This document shows, piece after piece, positions 54,617 through 64,000 of a stretch of 64,000 nt of DNA. Within the stretch, counting starts at the first letter, position 1. Each line of letters opens with the position of its first letter. The position numbers were made by a program, and so were the translations under genes. Below the pieces are notes generated by a model, which did not search any database, was not told the DNA's origin, and worked only from the letters and a program-made list of their open reading frames with translations. The stretch spans positions 1 to 64,000 of the forward strand of contig CAZVQX010000001.1 in NCBI GenBank assembly GCA_964629735.1, in the 5' to 3' direction. Source of the stretch: CAZVQX01 sp964629735. Lineage in GTDB: Bacteria > Bacillota_I > Bacilli_A > RF39 > UBA660.

Positions 54617-54958
54617 TTATTTTTTCTCTGGTGTTTGATAATCGCCGCAAGTTAAATGATTTTCAACTTTATAATCACCGACTACTTCCCTATTTTCATC
54701 TAATTCTAACACTACTATACTGTATGATAATGGATCACATTTTTTATTAGTGAAATTTTTAATATCATAACCAGCTAGTTCCAATGCCTCTAATGAAACT
54801 AAATGATTATTAAGCCCCATTACTTTTCCTTCCAGTTGTTCTTTATAATATTTACCAGCTAGTTCTGTCATTTCTTTTTCTAATTTGGCATAATTTGGTT
54901 TTGTACACCCTACAAATAACAACATAAATGTTAGAATAAATAAAATTTTCTTTTTCAT
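54617..54958 (-). CDS. Small lipoprotein, unknown function
   Basis: 113 aa. Lipobox FVGC (Cys18), then a small outer domain with two further Cys (C-D-P-L and TCGDY) that could pair. It has its own promoter and terminator. No recognised family; possibly a surface lipoprotein of a gut-adapted lineage. AGGAGG precedes the ATG. Confidence 0.75.
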   Translation of the reverse strand: MKKKILFILTFMLLFVGCTKPNYAKLEKEMTELAGKYYKEQLEGKVMGLNNHLVSLEALELAGYDIKNFTNKKCDPLSYSIVVLELDENREVVGDYKVENHLTCGDYQTPEKK

Positions 54959-54985
54959 AAATTTCCTCCTATTTATTATAATTTA

Positions 54986-55014
54986 ATTATATCATATTTA
55001 ATAAATATAAACAA
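54986..55014 (-). promoter_or_regulatory. Small lipoprotein promoter
   Basis: TTGTTT, 17 bases, TATAAT (TGA before it) on the minus strand. Confidence 0.65.
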
Positions 55015-55029
55015 TTTTAATTTATTATT

Positions 55030-56415
55030 TTAAAATTCACAATTTCCTGGTGTTCGTGGAAAAGGAATTACATCTCTTATATTTTCAACACCAGTTATAT
55101 AAATTAATAATCTTTCAAAACCTAAACCAAAACCAGAGTGTTTACAACCACCATATTTTCTTAAATTAACATACCAATACAATTCATTCTCATCTACATT
55201 CATTTCTTTCATTCTTTTTAGTAATAAATCCAATCTTTCTTCACGTTGACTACCGCCCATTAATTCCCCAGCATTTGGGACTAATAAATCCACAGCTGCT
55301 ACTGTTTCACCATCTTCATTTAAACGCATATAAAAAGCTTTTATCTCTTTTGGCCAATCAGTTACAAAAACTGGTGATTTAAAATAATCATCGGTTAAAT
55401 ATTTTTCATGTTCTTTGGCTAAATCGCCATCATAACTAGGATCATATTCAAATTTTACATTTGATTTTTTTAATATATCGATTGCTTCCTTATGTGTTAT
55501 TCGAACAGCTTGTTTATTAATAACCAAATTTAATTTATCTATCAAACCATGTTCAACAAATCTGTCAAAAAATTCGATTTCTACTTTTGCATTCTTCATT
55601 ATATATTTTATTATATATTTTAATAAATCTTCCTCTAAATCCATTAATTGATTTAAATCACAAAAAGCCACTTCTGGTTCTATCATCCAAAATTCTGATG
55701 CATGAGTTTTAGTATTAGAATTTTCGGCCCGAAAGGTAGGACCAAAAGTATAAATTTTTTTATAAGCCATTGCAAATGCTTCACCTTGTAATTGACCTGA
55801 AACTGTTAAAGATGACTCTTTGTGAAAAAAATCCTGTTTATAATCTACTTTATTATTTTCATTATATGGCAAATTATCTAAATCAAGTGTCGTTATTTTA
55901 AACATATCACCAGCACCCTCGGCATCACTAGCAGTAATGATTGGGCTATGAAGATAAACATAACCTCTTTCTTGAAAATATGTATGAATTGCCATCGCTA
56001 CCAAACTTCTTACACGAAAAACAGCATTAAATAAATTAGTTCTCGGTCTTAAATAACCAACTTCTCTCAAAAATTCACGTGTGTGACGTTTAGGTTGAAT
56101 AGGATAATCTTCTGAACAATCACCTTCAAGTTTAATTTCTTCAACTTTTATTTCAAAATTTTGATTTTTTCCTAATGATTTTATAACTTGTCCTTTTACT
56201 CTTATTGCTGAACCTATCCTTAATTTTGTAATATCATTGAAAGTGTCTAAATCATTATCGTATACTAATTGAACCGATTTAAAATAAGTACCATCGTTAA
56301 AATCTATAAATCCAAAATCTTTTTGTTTTCGATGATTTCTAATCCAACCTTCCAAAACTATTTGTTCATCCATATAACTTTTTAAAAATAAATCTTTAAC
56401 ATCTAACAATTTCAT
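55030..56415 (-). CDS. asnS: Asparaginyl-tRNA synthetase
   Basis: 461 aa. An OB-fold anticodon-binding domain (residues 1-110) precedes a class II catalytic core: motif 2 in YTFGPTFRAENSNTKTHASEFWMIEPE (about 225-250) and motif 3 GFGLGFERLLIYITG (about 427-441). It charges tRNA-Asn. No T-box leader is visible, only a sigma-A promoter. It lies divergent from dnaA, where rpmH-rnpA is usual in Firmicutes. Confidence 0.97.
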   Translation of the reverse strand: MKLLDVKDLFLKSYMDEQIVLEGWIRNHRKQKDFGFIDFNDGTYFKSVQLVYDNDLDTFNDITKLRIGSAIRVKGQVIKSLGKNQNFEIKVEEIKLEGDCSEDYPIQPKRHTREFLREVGYLRPRTNLFNAVFRVRSLVAMAIHTYFQERGYVYLHSPIITASDAEGAGDMFKITTLDLDNLPYNENNKVDYKQDFFHKESSLTVSGQLQGEAFAMAYKKIYTFGPTFRAENSNTKTHASEFWMIEPEVAFCDLNQLMDLEEDLLKYIIKYIMKNAKVEIEFFDRFVEHGLIDKLNLVINKQAVRITHKEAIDILKKSNVKFEYDPSYDGDLAKEHEKYLTDDYFKSPVFVTDWPKEIKAFYMRLNEDGETVAAVDLLVPNAGELMGGSQREERLDLLLKRMKEMNVDENELYWYVNLRKYGGCKHSGFGLGFERLLIYITGVENIRDVIPFPRTPGNCEF

Positions 56416-56500
56416 ATGTTCCTCCTATTTTTAATAATTAAAAAAAATTATATTAAGCTTTATTAATATAAAAATTTATAAAATCTCTATCACTAAAATA

Positions 56501-56529
56501 ATTATATATACAATTAAAAAATAAGTCAA
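56501..56529 (-). promoter_or_regulatory. asnS promoter
   Basis: TTGACT, 17 bases, TATAAT on the minus strand. Confidence 0.8.
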
Positions 56530-56614
56530 CGATTAATTAATATATATTATTTACACACTATTTTGGGGGATAAGTTATATTTATTTTAATATTTTATACT
56601 TATAAACATTAATT

Positions 56615-56756
56615 TGTGGAAAACTTTCCATGATTTTCCATTACTTTATTATGTTTTCCACAAATTGTGGATAAATTTTTTTATTAACAATTGTTTATAA
56701 TTTTATCCACATTTTTTGTGGATTAGTATTATTATTTTTATTAACATTGTGGAAAA
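56615..56756. other. oriC: oriC part 1: DnaA-box cluster upstream of dnaA
   Basis: Six DnaA boxes: TTATCCACA-type at 56666-56674 (reverse), 56703-56711 and 56717-56725 (reverse, TAATCCACA), and TTTTCCACA-type at 56615-56623, 56654-56662 and 56748-56756. The AT-rich surroundings and flanking dnaA/gyr genes mark the origin. Gene direction switches here. Confidence 0.9.
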
Positions 56757-56768
56757 GTCTTTTTTTGA

Positions 56769-56798
56769 TTGGCTTTTTTTAGTAATTTAGTGTAAAAT
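56769..56798 (+). promoter_or_regulatory. dnaA promoter
   Basis: TTGGCT, 18 bases, TAAAAT; DnaA boxes lie just upstream, so DnaA autoregulation is likely. Confidence 0.6.
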
Positions 56799-56825
56799 AA
56801 TGTTAATAAGAAAAGAGGTGTGGTA

Positions 56826-58169
56826 GTGGATATCAATAATATATGGGAAAAATTTTTAAACAATGTCAGTAATATATTATCGCCAATGTTATTTGAAACA
56901 TGGTTTAAGGAAACTAAGTTAATTTCGCTGGACGAAAAAAAAGCAACCGTACTTGTACCGCTTCTTATTCATAAAAAACATTTAAAAGAAAATTACAATA
57001 GTTTGATCGAAGAAATTTTCACAGAAATTACAGGAACGAATTTTAAATTTGAATATTTAACAAAAGAAGAAATTGAAGAAAATATCGAAATTATTACTGA
57101 TGTTGAAGATAATGAAAAATTTATTTCTAATTTAAATCCTAAATATAGGTTTGATAATTTCGTAATTGGTGAAAGTAATAAATTTGCAAAAACCACAGCA
57201 CAAACTGTAGCTGAAAAACCAGGTATTATGTATAATCCATTATTTATATATAGTAATAGTGGTTTGGGGAAAACCCATTTAATGCATGCTATAGGAAATT
57301 ATATTGTTGAAAACTGCAATAAAAAGGTATTATATGTAACTAGTGAACAATTTGTTAATGATTTTATTGAATTATATAGGAAAAATAAAAATGAGCAAAA
57401 TTTTTTAGAAGTTGAAAAATTTAAAAACAAATATCGTAATATAGATGTGTTAATGATTGATGACATTCAATATTTAGAAATTGCTTCAAAAACACAACAA
57501 GAATTTTTCAACACTTTTAATGAATTACATACTAATAATAAACAAATAATTATTTCTTCGGACAGATCACCAGATGATTTAAAACAATTAGAAGATAGGT
57601 TAAGAACAAGATTTACTTGGGGATTAATGGTTGATATTATGCCACCTAATTTTGATTTAAGATTATCTATAATAGATAAAAAATTAGAAGGACATAATTT
57701 AATGAATGATTTTTCACAAGATGTTAAAGAATATATAGCTAGTAATTGTATAGGTGATATTAGAAAATTAGAAGGCGCTATTACAAGAGTAGTAGCTTAT
57801 GCAACTATGATGAACGGAACTGAAATAACACTTGATTTAACAATAGAAGCATTAAAAGATTATTTTGGTCATTGTATAAGTGTTAAAAATAATATGGAAC
57901 AAGTAATTCAAATTGTGGCTAATCACTATAATATTAGTGTTGAAGATATTAAGGGTAGAAGAAGGGTTGCTAAAATTGCTTTACCTAGACAAATTGCTAT
58001 GTACATATGTCGAACTGTTTATAAGGAACCATTCGCCAAAATTGGAGTTGTTTTTGGGGGAAAAGATCATACAACAGTAATTCACTCAGTAGATAAAATA
58101 GAGAATGAAATTATAAATGATAAAAATTTTGAAAAAGAAATACAAAATTTAGTGAGAAAATTAAATTAG
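56826..58169 (+). CDS. dnaA: Chromosomal replication initiator DnaA
   Basis: About 447 aa from GTG at 56826, with GAGG 7 bases upstream; the protein then begins MDINNIWEKF as in other DnaA. Domain I (1-75) carries FETWFKETK. Domain III has Walker A SNSGLGKTHLMHAIG (about residue 138) and Walker B LMIDDIQYL (about 210). Domain IV ends in the DNA-binding signature GGKDHTTVIHSVDKI (about 415-430). It unwinds oriC. Confidence 0.97.
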   Translation: MDINNIWEKFLNNVSNILSPMLFETWFKETKLISLDEKKATVLVPLLIHKKHLKENYNSLIEEIFTEITGTNFKFEYLTKEEIEENIEIITDVEDNEKFISNLNPKYRFDNFVIGESNKFAKTTAQTVAEKPGIMYNPLFIYSNSGLGKTHLMHAIGNYIVENCNKKVLYVTSEQFVNDFIELYRKNKNEQNFLEVEKFKNKYRNIDVLMIDDIQYLEIASKTQQEFFNTFNELHTNNKQIIISSDRSPDDLKQLEDRLRTRFTWGLMVDIMPPNFDLRLSIIDKKLEGHNLMNDFSQDVKEYIASNCIGDIRKLEGAITRVVAYATMMNGTEITLDLTIEALKDYFGHCISVKNNMEQVIQIVANHYNISVEDIKGRRRVAKIALPRQIAMYICRTVYKEPFAKIGVVFGGKDHTTVIHSVDKIENEIINDKNFEKEIQNLVRKLN

Positions 58170-58236
58170 TGGAAAATTAAGTATAATTCACAAAAATAAT
58201 ATACTGTTTAATCTTTTTTTATAATAGCTAAGAGAG

Positions 58237-58290
58237 TTTTCCACAGTATCCACATCTATAATAATAATAATTTTAATAAATAATAATATA
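58237..58290. other. oriC: oriC part 2: DnaA boxes and AT-rich unwinding element
   Basis: DnaA boxes TTTTCCACA (58237-58245) and GTATCCACA (58246-58254) run directly into an ATAATAATAATAATTTTAAT stretch. Triplet-repeated AT sequence next to a DnaA box is the layout of the DnaA-trio unwinding element described in Bacillus. Confidence 0.75.
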
Positions 58291-58301
58291 AAGGAGAGTT
58301 T

Positions 58302-59423
58302 ATGAAGTTAGAAATTGAAAAAAACATTTTAAATGAACATTTAAATTATGTAGTAAGAGGAATTTCAAATAAAAATTTAATACCTATTTTAAATTGTATA
58401 AAAATAGATTTAACTGAAGAAGGTTTATATTTAACAAGTACGAATAATGATATTGCTATAAAAACATTTATAGCAGCAAATAAAATCAAAAATATTGATA
58501 CTTTAGGTAGTATTGTAGTAGCAGGAAGATATTTTCACGATATTATAAGAAAATTACCAAATGATATAATAACATTAGAAGAGGTTATAGATAATAAGTT
58601 TAATATATATACAAAAAACTCATCTTTTTACCTAAATTGTAATAGAGTTGAAGATTTTCCCATTTTAGATTTAGATTTATCCGCAAATTCAATTGAATTA
58701 AATAAAATCATATTAAAAAATTTAATAAATCAAACAATTTATGCTGTTTCTACGGATGAGTCACGTCCACAATTAACAGGATTAAATATTAACATTAAAA
58801 ACGATATAATGGAATGTAATGCAACAGATTCATATAGATTATCATCAAAAGAATTAAAATTAAAAAAATCAATTGAAGAAGAGATTAATATAATAATACC
58901 AAGTAAAAATATTCAAGAATTAAATAAAATATTAACTGATGATGATGACACTGTAAATTTTCATATTTTTAATAATCATGTAATTTTTCAATTTGATTCT
59001 ATAATATTTATGTCACGTTTAATTAATGGAACATATCCAAATGTTTCCGCTTTAATTCCTAGTGAATTTTTATTAAAGATAGATATTGATAGGGAAGTTT
59101 TTTACAATTCAATTGATCGTGCTTCTTTATTAACTAATGAATATGAAAAAAATACTATCAAATTTGAATTAAAAAACAAAGAAATTACTATTTCTTCAAA
59201 TATTCCAGAAATAGGGCGTGTAGAAGAAAAAATAAAAGTTAATAATAAGCCTGGCGAATCAATAACCATATCATTTTCATCCAAATATATGCTTGATGCT
59301 CTTCGTTCATTAGAAGAAGAAATGATTGAATTATTATTTAATGGTGATTTAAAACCAATTGTAATAAAAAATAAAATTAATAAATCATTAACACAATTAA
59401 TCTTGCCGATAAGGACAAGTTAA
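58302..59423 (+). CDS. dnaN: DNA polymerase III beta clamp
   Basis: 373 aa, three repeated clamp domains. N-terminal MKLEIEKNILNEHLNYV, TGLNINIKNDIMECNATDSYRLS in domain 2 and the C-terminal LILPIRTS are typical. The sliding clamp tethers polymerase to DNA. AAAGGAGAG precedes the ATG; the gene follows dnaA and the unwinding element as in most Firmicutes. Confidence 0.97.
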   Translation: MKLEIEKNILNEHLNYVVRGISNKNLIPILNCIKIDLTEEGLYLTSTNNDIAIKTFIAANKIKNIDTLGSIVVAGRYFHDIIRKLPNDIITLEEVIDNKFNIYTKNSSFYLNCNRVEDFPILDLDLSANSIELNKIILKNLINQTIYAVSTDESRPQLTGLNINIKNDIMECNATDSYRLSSKELKLKKSIEEEINIIIPSKNIQELNKILTDDDDTVNFHIFNNHVIFQFDSIIFMSRLINGTYPNVSALIPSEFLLKIDIDREVFYNSIDRASLLTNEYEKNTIKFELKNKEITISSNIPEIGRVEEKIKVNNKPGESITISFSSKYMLDALRSLEEEMIELLFNGDLKPIVIKNKINKSLTQLILPIRTS

Positions 59424-59429
59424 GTAAAA

Positions 59430-59457
59430 AGTAGATTGAAAAATCTTCTTTTTTTTA
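59430..59457 (+). terminator. Possible dnaN terminator
   Basis: Short AGATT/AATCT stem followed by TCTTTTTTTT; weak stem, good T-run. Confidence 0.5.
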
Positions 59458-59552
59458 TGAAAAAGCTTTAAAACAATAAAAAAAGAAATAAAAATTAAAA
59501 AAAACAACAAAAAAGGTTGCAATTAGCTGCTTTTTTTGATATTAATAAAGGA

Positions 59553-59575
59553 AATTCGATAACTCATATCGAATT
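59553..59575. promoter_or_regulatory. Palindrome upstream of comK
   Basis: AATTCGAT-AACTCAT-ATCGAATT, perfect 8-bp arms, about 25-47 bases before the start. A TTGATA -35 candidate (59536-59541) lies upstream and the repeat covers the -10 zone, so it may be an operator or a leader hairpin. Confidence 0.5.
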
Positions 59576-59599
59576 ATAATTATAAGGAGGTGAAATATT

Positions 59600-60049
59600 A
59601 TGGATCGATACGAAATCAATTCTTCAACTATTGCAATTATTCCAGTTGATGAAACAACAACAAAAATAGTTGAAGATAATAATACCTACTTTGTCAAAAG
59701 AACAACCCCAAAAATAATCGATGATAGCTGCCGATATTTTGGTAGTTCTTATTTGGGGCGCTTTGAAGGTAGTAAAGAAATGTTAGGTGGAACAATTTAT
59801 AAATCACCTATAATAGTTGAAGAAAGTAGGGAAATTATATTTTTTCCTACTGGTTCCGCAAGATCTATTTCTTGTGCTTGGATTTCATTGAGTAAAATCG
59901 ATTATTATTCAAGAGAAGGATATAATACTTTAATAACATTTAAAAATGGTCAATCAATATTATTTCCTATTTCTTATGAAGTAGTTGAAAATCAAATTTT
60001 AAGGTCATCAAGACTAGAATCGATTTTAAGGCAAAGAAAAAACATTTAA
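59600..60049 (+). CDS. comK: ComK-like competence transcription factor
   Basis: 149 aa. Conserved ComK features: YEINSSTIAIIPVDE near the start, IIDDSCRYFGSSYLGRFEGSKEM (about residues 38-60), the SPIIVEESREIIFFPTGSARS segment and the C-terminal FPISYEVVENQILRSSRLESIL. ComK is the master activator of natural competence genes in Bacillus, binding AT-box pairs. It is shorter than B. subtilis ComK, which has a C-terminal extension used for MecA/ClpCP control. It lies between dnaN and recF. Confidence 0.9.
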   Translation: MDRYEINSSTIAIIPVDETTTKIVEDNNTYFVKRTTPKIIDDSCRYFGSSYLGRFEGSKEMLGGTIYKSPIIVEESREIIFFPTGSARSISCAWISLSKIDYYSREGYNTLITFKNGQSILFPISYEVVENQILRSSRLESILRQRKNI

Positions 60050-60072
60050 AAAAGCGTTATATCGCTTTTTTT
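60048..60072 (+). terminator. Terminator after comK
   Basis: AAAAAAGCG-TTATAT-CGCTTTTTT with T-run. Confidence 0.8.
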
Positions 60073-60074
60073 AC

Positions 60075-60103
60075 TTTAAAATCAACGTTTTTTGTGATAT
60101 AAT
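60075..60103 (+). promoter_or_regulatory. recF-gyrBA promoter
   Basis: TTTAAA, 17 bases, extended -10 TGA-TATAAT, in the gap between comK and recF. Confidence 0.55.
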
Positions 60104-60171
60104 TATAATTGTGTATAGGGGTATCTATATTTATATTTGTTTATAAAACACTATAAGAATAGGAAGATATT

Positions 60172-61284
60172 ATGGTTATTAATAAAATTGAATTAACTTC
60201 ATTTAGAAATTATGCCAATTTAACAGTTTTTTTTAGTCCAAATATAAATATAATATATGGTGAAAATGGTCAAGGAAAAACAAATTTATTAGAAAGTATT
60301 TATGTTTTAGGAATAACTAAATCTCATCGACATTTTTTAGATGATTATTTAATAAAGAAAGGTAATGATTATTGTAAAATAAAAGGAAATATTATTAAAA
60401 ATGCAATTCCGAGCAGTTTAGAAATAATTATAACAAATCAAAATAAAAAACTTAAGATTGATAATAATGTTATAACTTCTACTACTGAATATATAACTAA
60501 GATGAATATAATAATATTTCACCCTGAGGATATAGAATTAATAAAAGGTGCACCATCAGTTCGAAGAAAATATTTAAATACACAGCTATCTCAATTACAT
60601 TTAAATTATTATAAAATATTAACAGAATATAATAAAATTTTGAAACAAAGAAATGAATTATTAAAAAAAATTCAATTTTCCAACTCAATTGATGAAAGTT
60701 ATTTAACTGTATTAACTGATGCTTTAATAGAAAGAGCCTATAAAATATATCAGTATCGACAAAATTATGTAGAAAATATTAATAGAAATATAGCTAACAT
60801 CTATCAAGATATAATGAATTATCCTAATTTTAAAATATATTATAAACCAATAATAAAAATAAATAGTTATCATAAGGAAGATTTAATAGAAACTTTAAAG
60901 GAAGCTTTTGTTAATAATTATAATAATGAAATTAGGACAGGTTCAACAGTTATAGGTCCACATCGTGATGATTTCGAATTTTTCATAGATGAAAATAATT
61001 TGAAAGTATATGGTTCACAAGGACAACAAAGGGGTGCTGTAATTGCCTTAAAATTATCCGAGATTCCTATATTTAAAACTTATAAAGAAACATATCCAAT
61101 ATTATTGTTGGATGATGTATTTAGTGAGTTAGATGATAATAAAAAAAATAATTTATTAAAATATATAACCCATGATATTCAAACATTTATTACAACAACA
61201 GATCTAAATAGTATATCATCTGTTATTATAGAGCAAGCAAATTTAATTAAAATTAAAAAAGGAAAAATAATAGAAAAGGAGTAG
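60172..61284 (+). CDS. recF: DNA replication and repair protein RecF
   Basis: 370 aa, SMC-like ATPase that loads RecA at gaps. ELTSFRNYANLTVFFSPNINIIYGENGQGKTNLLE (Walker A about residues 30-38), GSQGQQRGAVIALKLSE signature (about 283-299) and LLLDDVFSELD (Walker B/D-loop). Starts a new transcript after comK and runs into gyrB with 5 bases between. Confidence 0.96.
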   Translation: MVINKIELTSFRNYANLTVFFSPNINIIYGENGQGKTNLLESIYVLGITKSHRHFLDDYLIKKGNDYCKIKGNIIKNAIPSSLEIIITNQNKKLKIDNNVITSTTEYITKMNIIIFHPEDIELIKGAPSVRRKYLNTQLSQLHLNYYKILTEYNKILKQRNELLKKIQFSNSIDESYLTVLTDALIERAYKIYQYRQNYVENINRNIANIYQDIMNYPNFKIYYKPIIKINSYHKEDLIETLKEAFVNNYNNEIRTGSTVIGPHRDDFEFFIDENNLKVYGSQGQQRGAVIALKLSEIPIFKTYKETYPILLLDDVFSELDDNKKNNLLKYITHDIQTFITTTDLNSISSVIIEQANLIKIKKGKIIEKE

Positions 61285-61289
61285 AATAA

Positions 61290-63209
<1,920 letters not shown>

Positions 63210-63219
63210 AGGTGATAGA

Positions 63220-64000
63220 ATGGATGAAAGATTAAAAGATATAAACATATCAGAAGAAATGGAATCGTCTTTTTTAGATTATTCAATGAGTGTAATTGTC
63301 TCTAGGGCATTACCAGATATAAGAGATGGTTTAAAACCGGTTCACCGTCGAATATTATACGCAATGTATGAGGAAGGATTTTTACCTGAAAAATCATATG
63401 TAAAAAGTGCTAATACAGTAGGTACAGTATTAGGTAAATATCATCCACATGGTGATATTTCAGTTTATGATACAATGGTTAGAATGGCCCAACCATTTAA
63501 TTATCGCTATACTTTAGTAGATGGCCACGGTAATTTTGGTTCAATCGATGGTCACTCTGCTGCAGCTCAAAGGTATACTGAATCCAAATTAGATAAAATA
63601 TCAATGGAATTATTAAGAGATTTAAATAAGAATACAGTTGATTTTGTAGATAATTACGATGGAAAACGAAAAGAACCATCAGTATTACCCAGTAGATTTC
63701 CTAATATACTAGTAAATGGAACAATGGGAATAGCAGTTGGTATGGCAACAAATATTCCACCACATAATTTAGGAGAAGTAATAGAAGGTTGTATAGCTTA
63801 TATAGATAATAATGATATTACAACCGCTGAATTAATGGAATATATAAAAGGTCCTGATTTTCCAACGGGTGCAAATATATTAGGTAATAGCGGAATAGTA
63901 AAAGCTTACGAAACTGGTAAAGGAATTATAACAATACGAGCAAAAACAGATATCGTTGAAGGTAAAAATGGTAAGCAATCAATTGTAATTACTGAAATTC
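63220..64000 (+). CDS. gyrA: DNA gyrase subunit A, partial
   Basis: The first 260 residues are present; the gene runs off the window. The active-site Tyr lies in SAAAQRYTE (about residue 119). The quinolone-resistance region reads [17 protein letters not shown]: Ile80 stands at the position of E. coli Ser83, while Asp84 (E. coli Asp87) is kept. AAAGGTG precedes the ATG, 10 bases after gyrB. Confidence 0.98.
   Translation, partial: MDERLKDINISEEMESSFLDYSMSVIVSRALPDIRDGLKPVHRRILYAMYEEGFLPEKSYVKSANTVGTVLGKYHPHGDISVYDTMVRMAQPFNYRYTLVDGHGNFGSIDGHSAAAQRYTESKLDKISMELLRDLNKNTVDFVDNYDGKRKEPSVLPSRFPNILVNGTMGIAVGMATNIPPHNLGEVIEGCIAYIDNNDITTAELMEYIKGPDFPTGANILGNSGIVKAYETGKGIITIRAKTDIVEGKNGKQSIVITEI

Noticed and set aside
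56416..56530. T-box or other riboswitch upstream of asnS
   Set aside because: Only a sigma-A promoter and a short AT-rich leader; no T-box sequence or terminator pair.
59507..59537. Second terminator between dnaN and comK
   Set aside because: A-run and T-run are present but the inner stem is too weak to call with confidence.

Overview
This window looks like a chromosomal segment around the replication origin of a very AT-rich, monoderm, low-GC Firmicute. The best guess is an uncultured gut Bacillota of the Mollicutes/Erysipelotrichia/RF39 neighbourhood; that placement is inference. Support comes from sigma-A promoters, strong Shine-Dalgarno sites and Bacillus-like gene order (ecfA1-ecfA2-ecfT-truA-rplM-rpsI-cwlD; fba-murA-rpmE). 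UGA is used as a stop codon, so the genetic code is standard and not the Mycoplasma one. A 100-N assembly gap flanked by a 55-bp duplicate suggests a short-read metagenome assembly.

Layout. oriC lies at about 56.6-58.3 kb, split around dnaA. Genes to the right run on + (dnaA, dnaN, comK, recF, gyrB, start of gyrA). Nearly everything to the left runs on -, away from the origin. From right to left: asnS, a small lipoprotein, the ribose operon rbsKDACB, and a UvrD-like helicase. Then comes a + strand patch (fba, murA, an SGNH hydrolase, rpmE), followed by the ecfA1-ecfA2-ecfT-truA block, an ATP-grasp enzyme, an anchored protein of unknown function, and rplM-rpsI-cwlD. After these come an Abi/HEPN protein with an HtrA protease, two cell-wall hydrolases of sporulation/germination type, tRNA-Trp, scpA-scpB and tRNA-Leu.

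The main accessory-looking feature is a co-oriented cluster of about 25 kb at 5440-30244 (- strand). It joins a monoderm Tad pilus machine (CpaB, CpaF/TadA, TadB, TadC, TadZ, an Flp-like pilin and three pseudopilins) to a minimal type IV secretion system (VirB2-like pilin, VirB6-like channel, PrgI/VirB3, VirB4 in two genes, a two-domain wall hydrolase, VirD4-like coupling ATPase). It also encodes several large Cys-rich secreted or anchored proteins. There is no relaxase, integrase or other mobility gene, so it looks like a resident surface/secretion organelle and not a conjugative element. The left end (1-5.4 kb) has a collagen-like/BclB-type surface protein, smpB-rnr, rmuC and a rhodanese.

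Other notable points: comK sits between dnaN and recF, where an S4-domain gene is usual. asnS takes the place of rpmH-rnpA beside dnaA. Several spore-linked gene families appear (BclB, YjcZ-like, CwlJ/SleB, CwlC-like amidase, CwlD). GyrA carries Ile at the quinolone-resistance position equivalent to E. coli Ser83.
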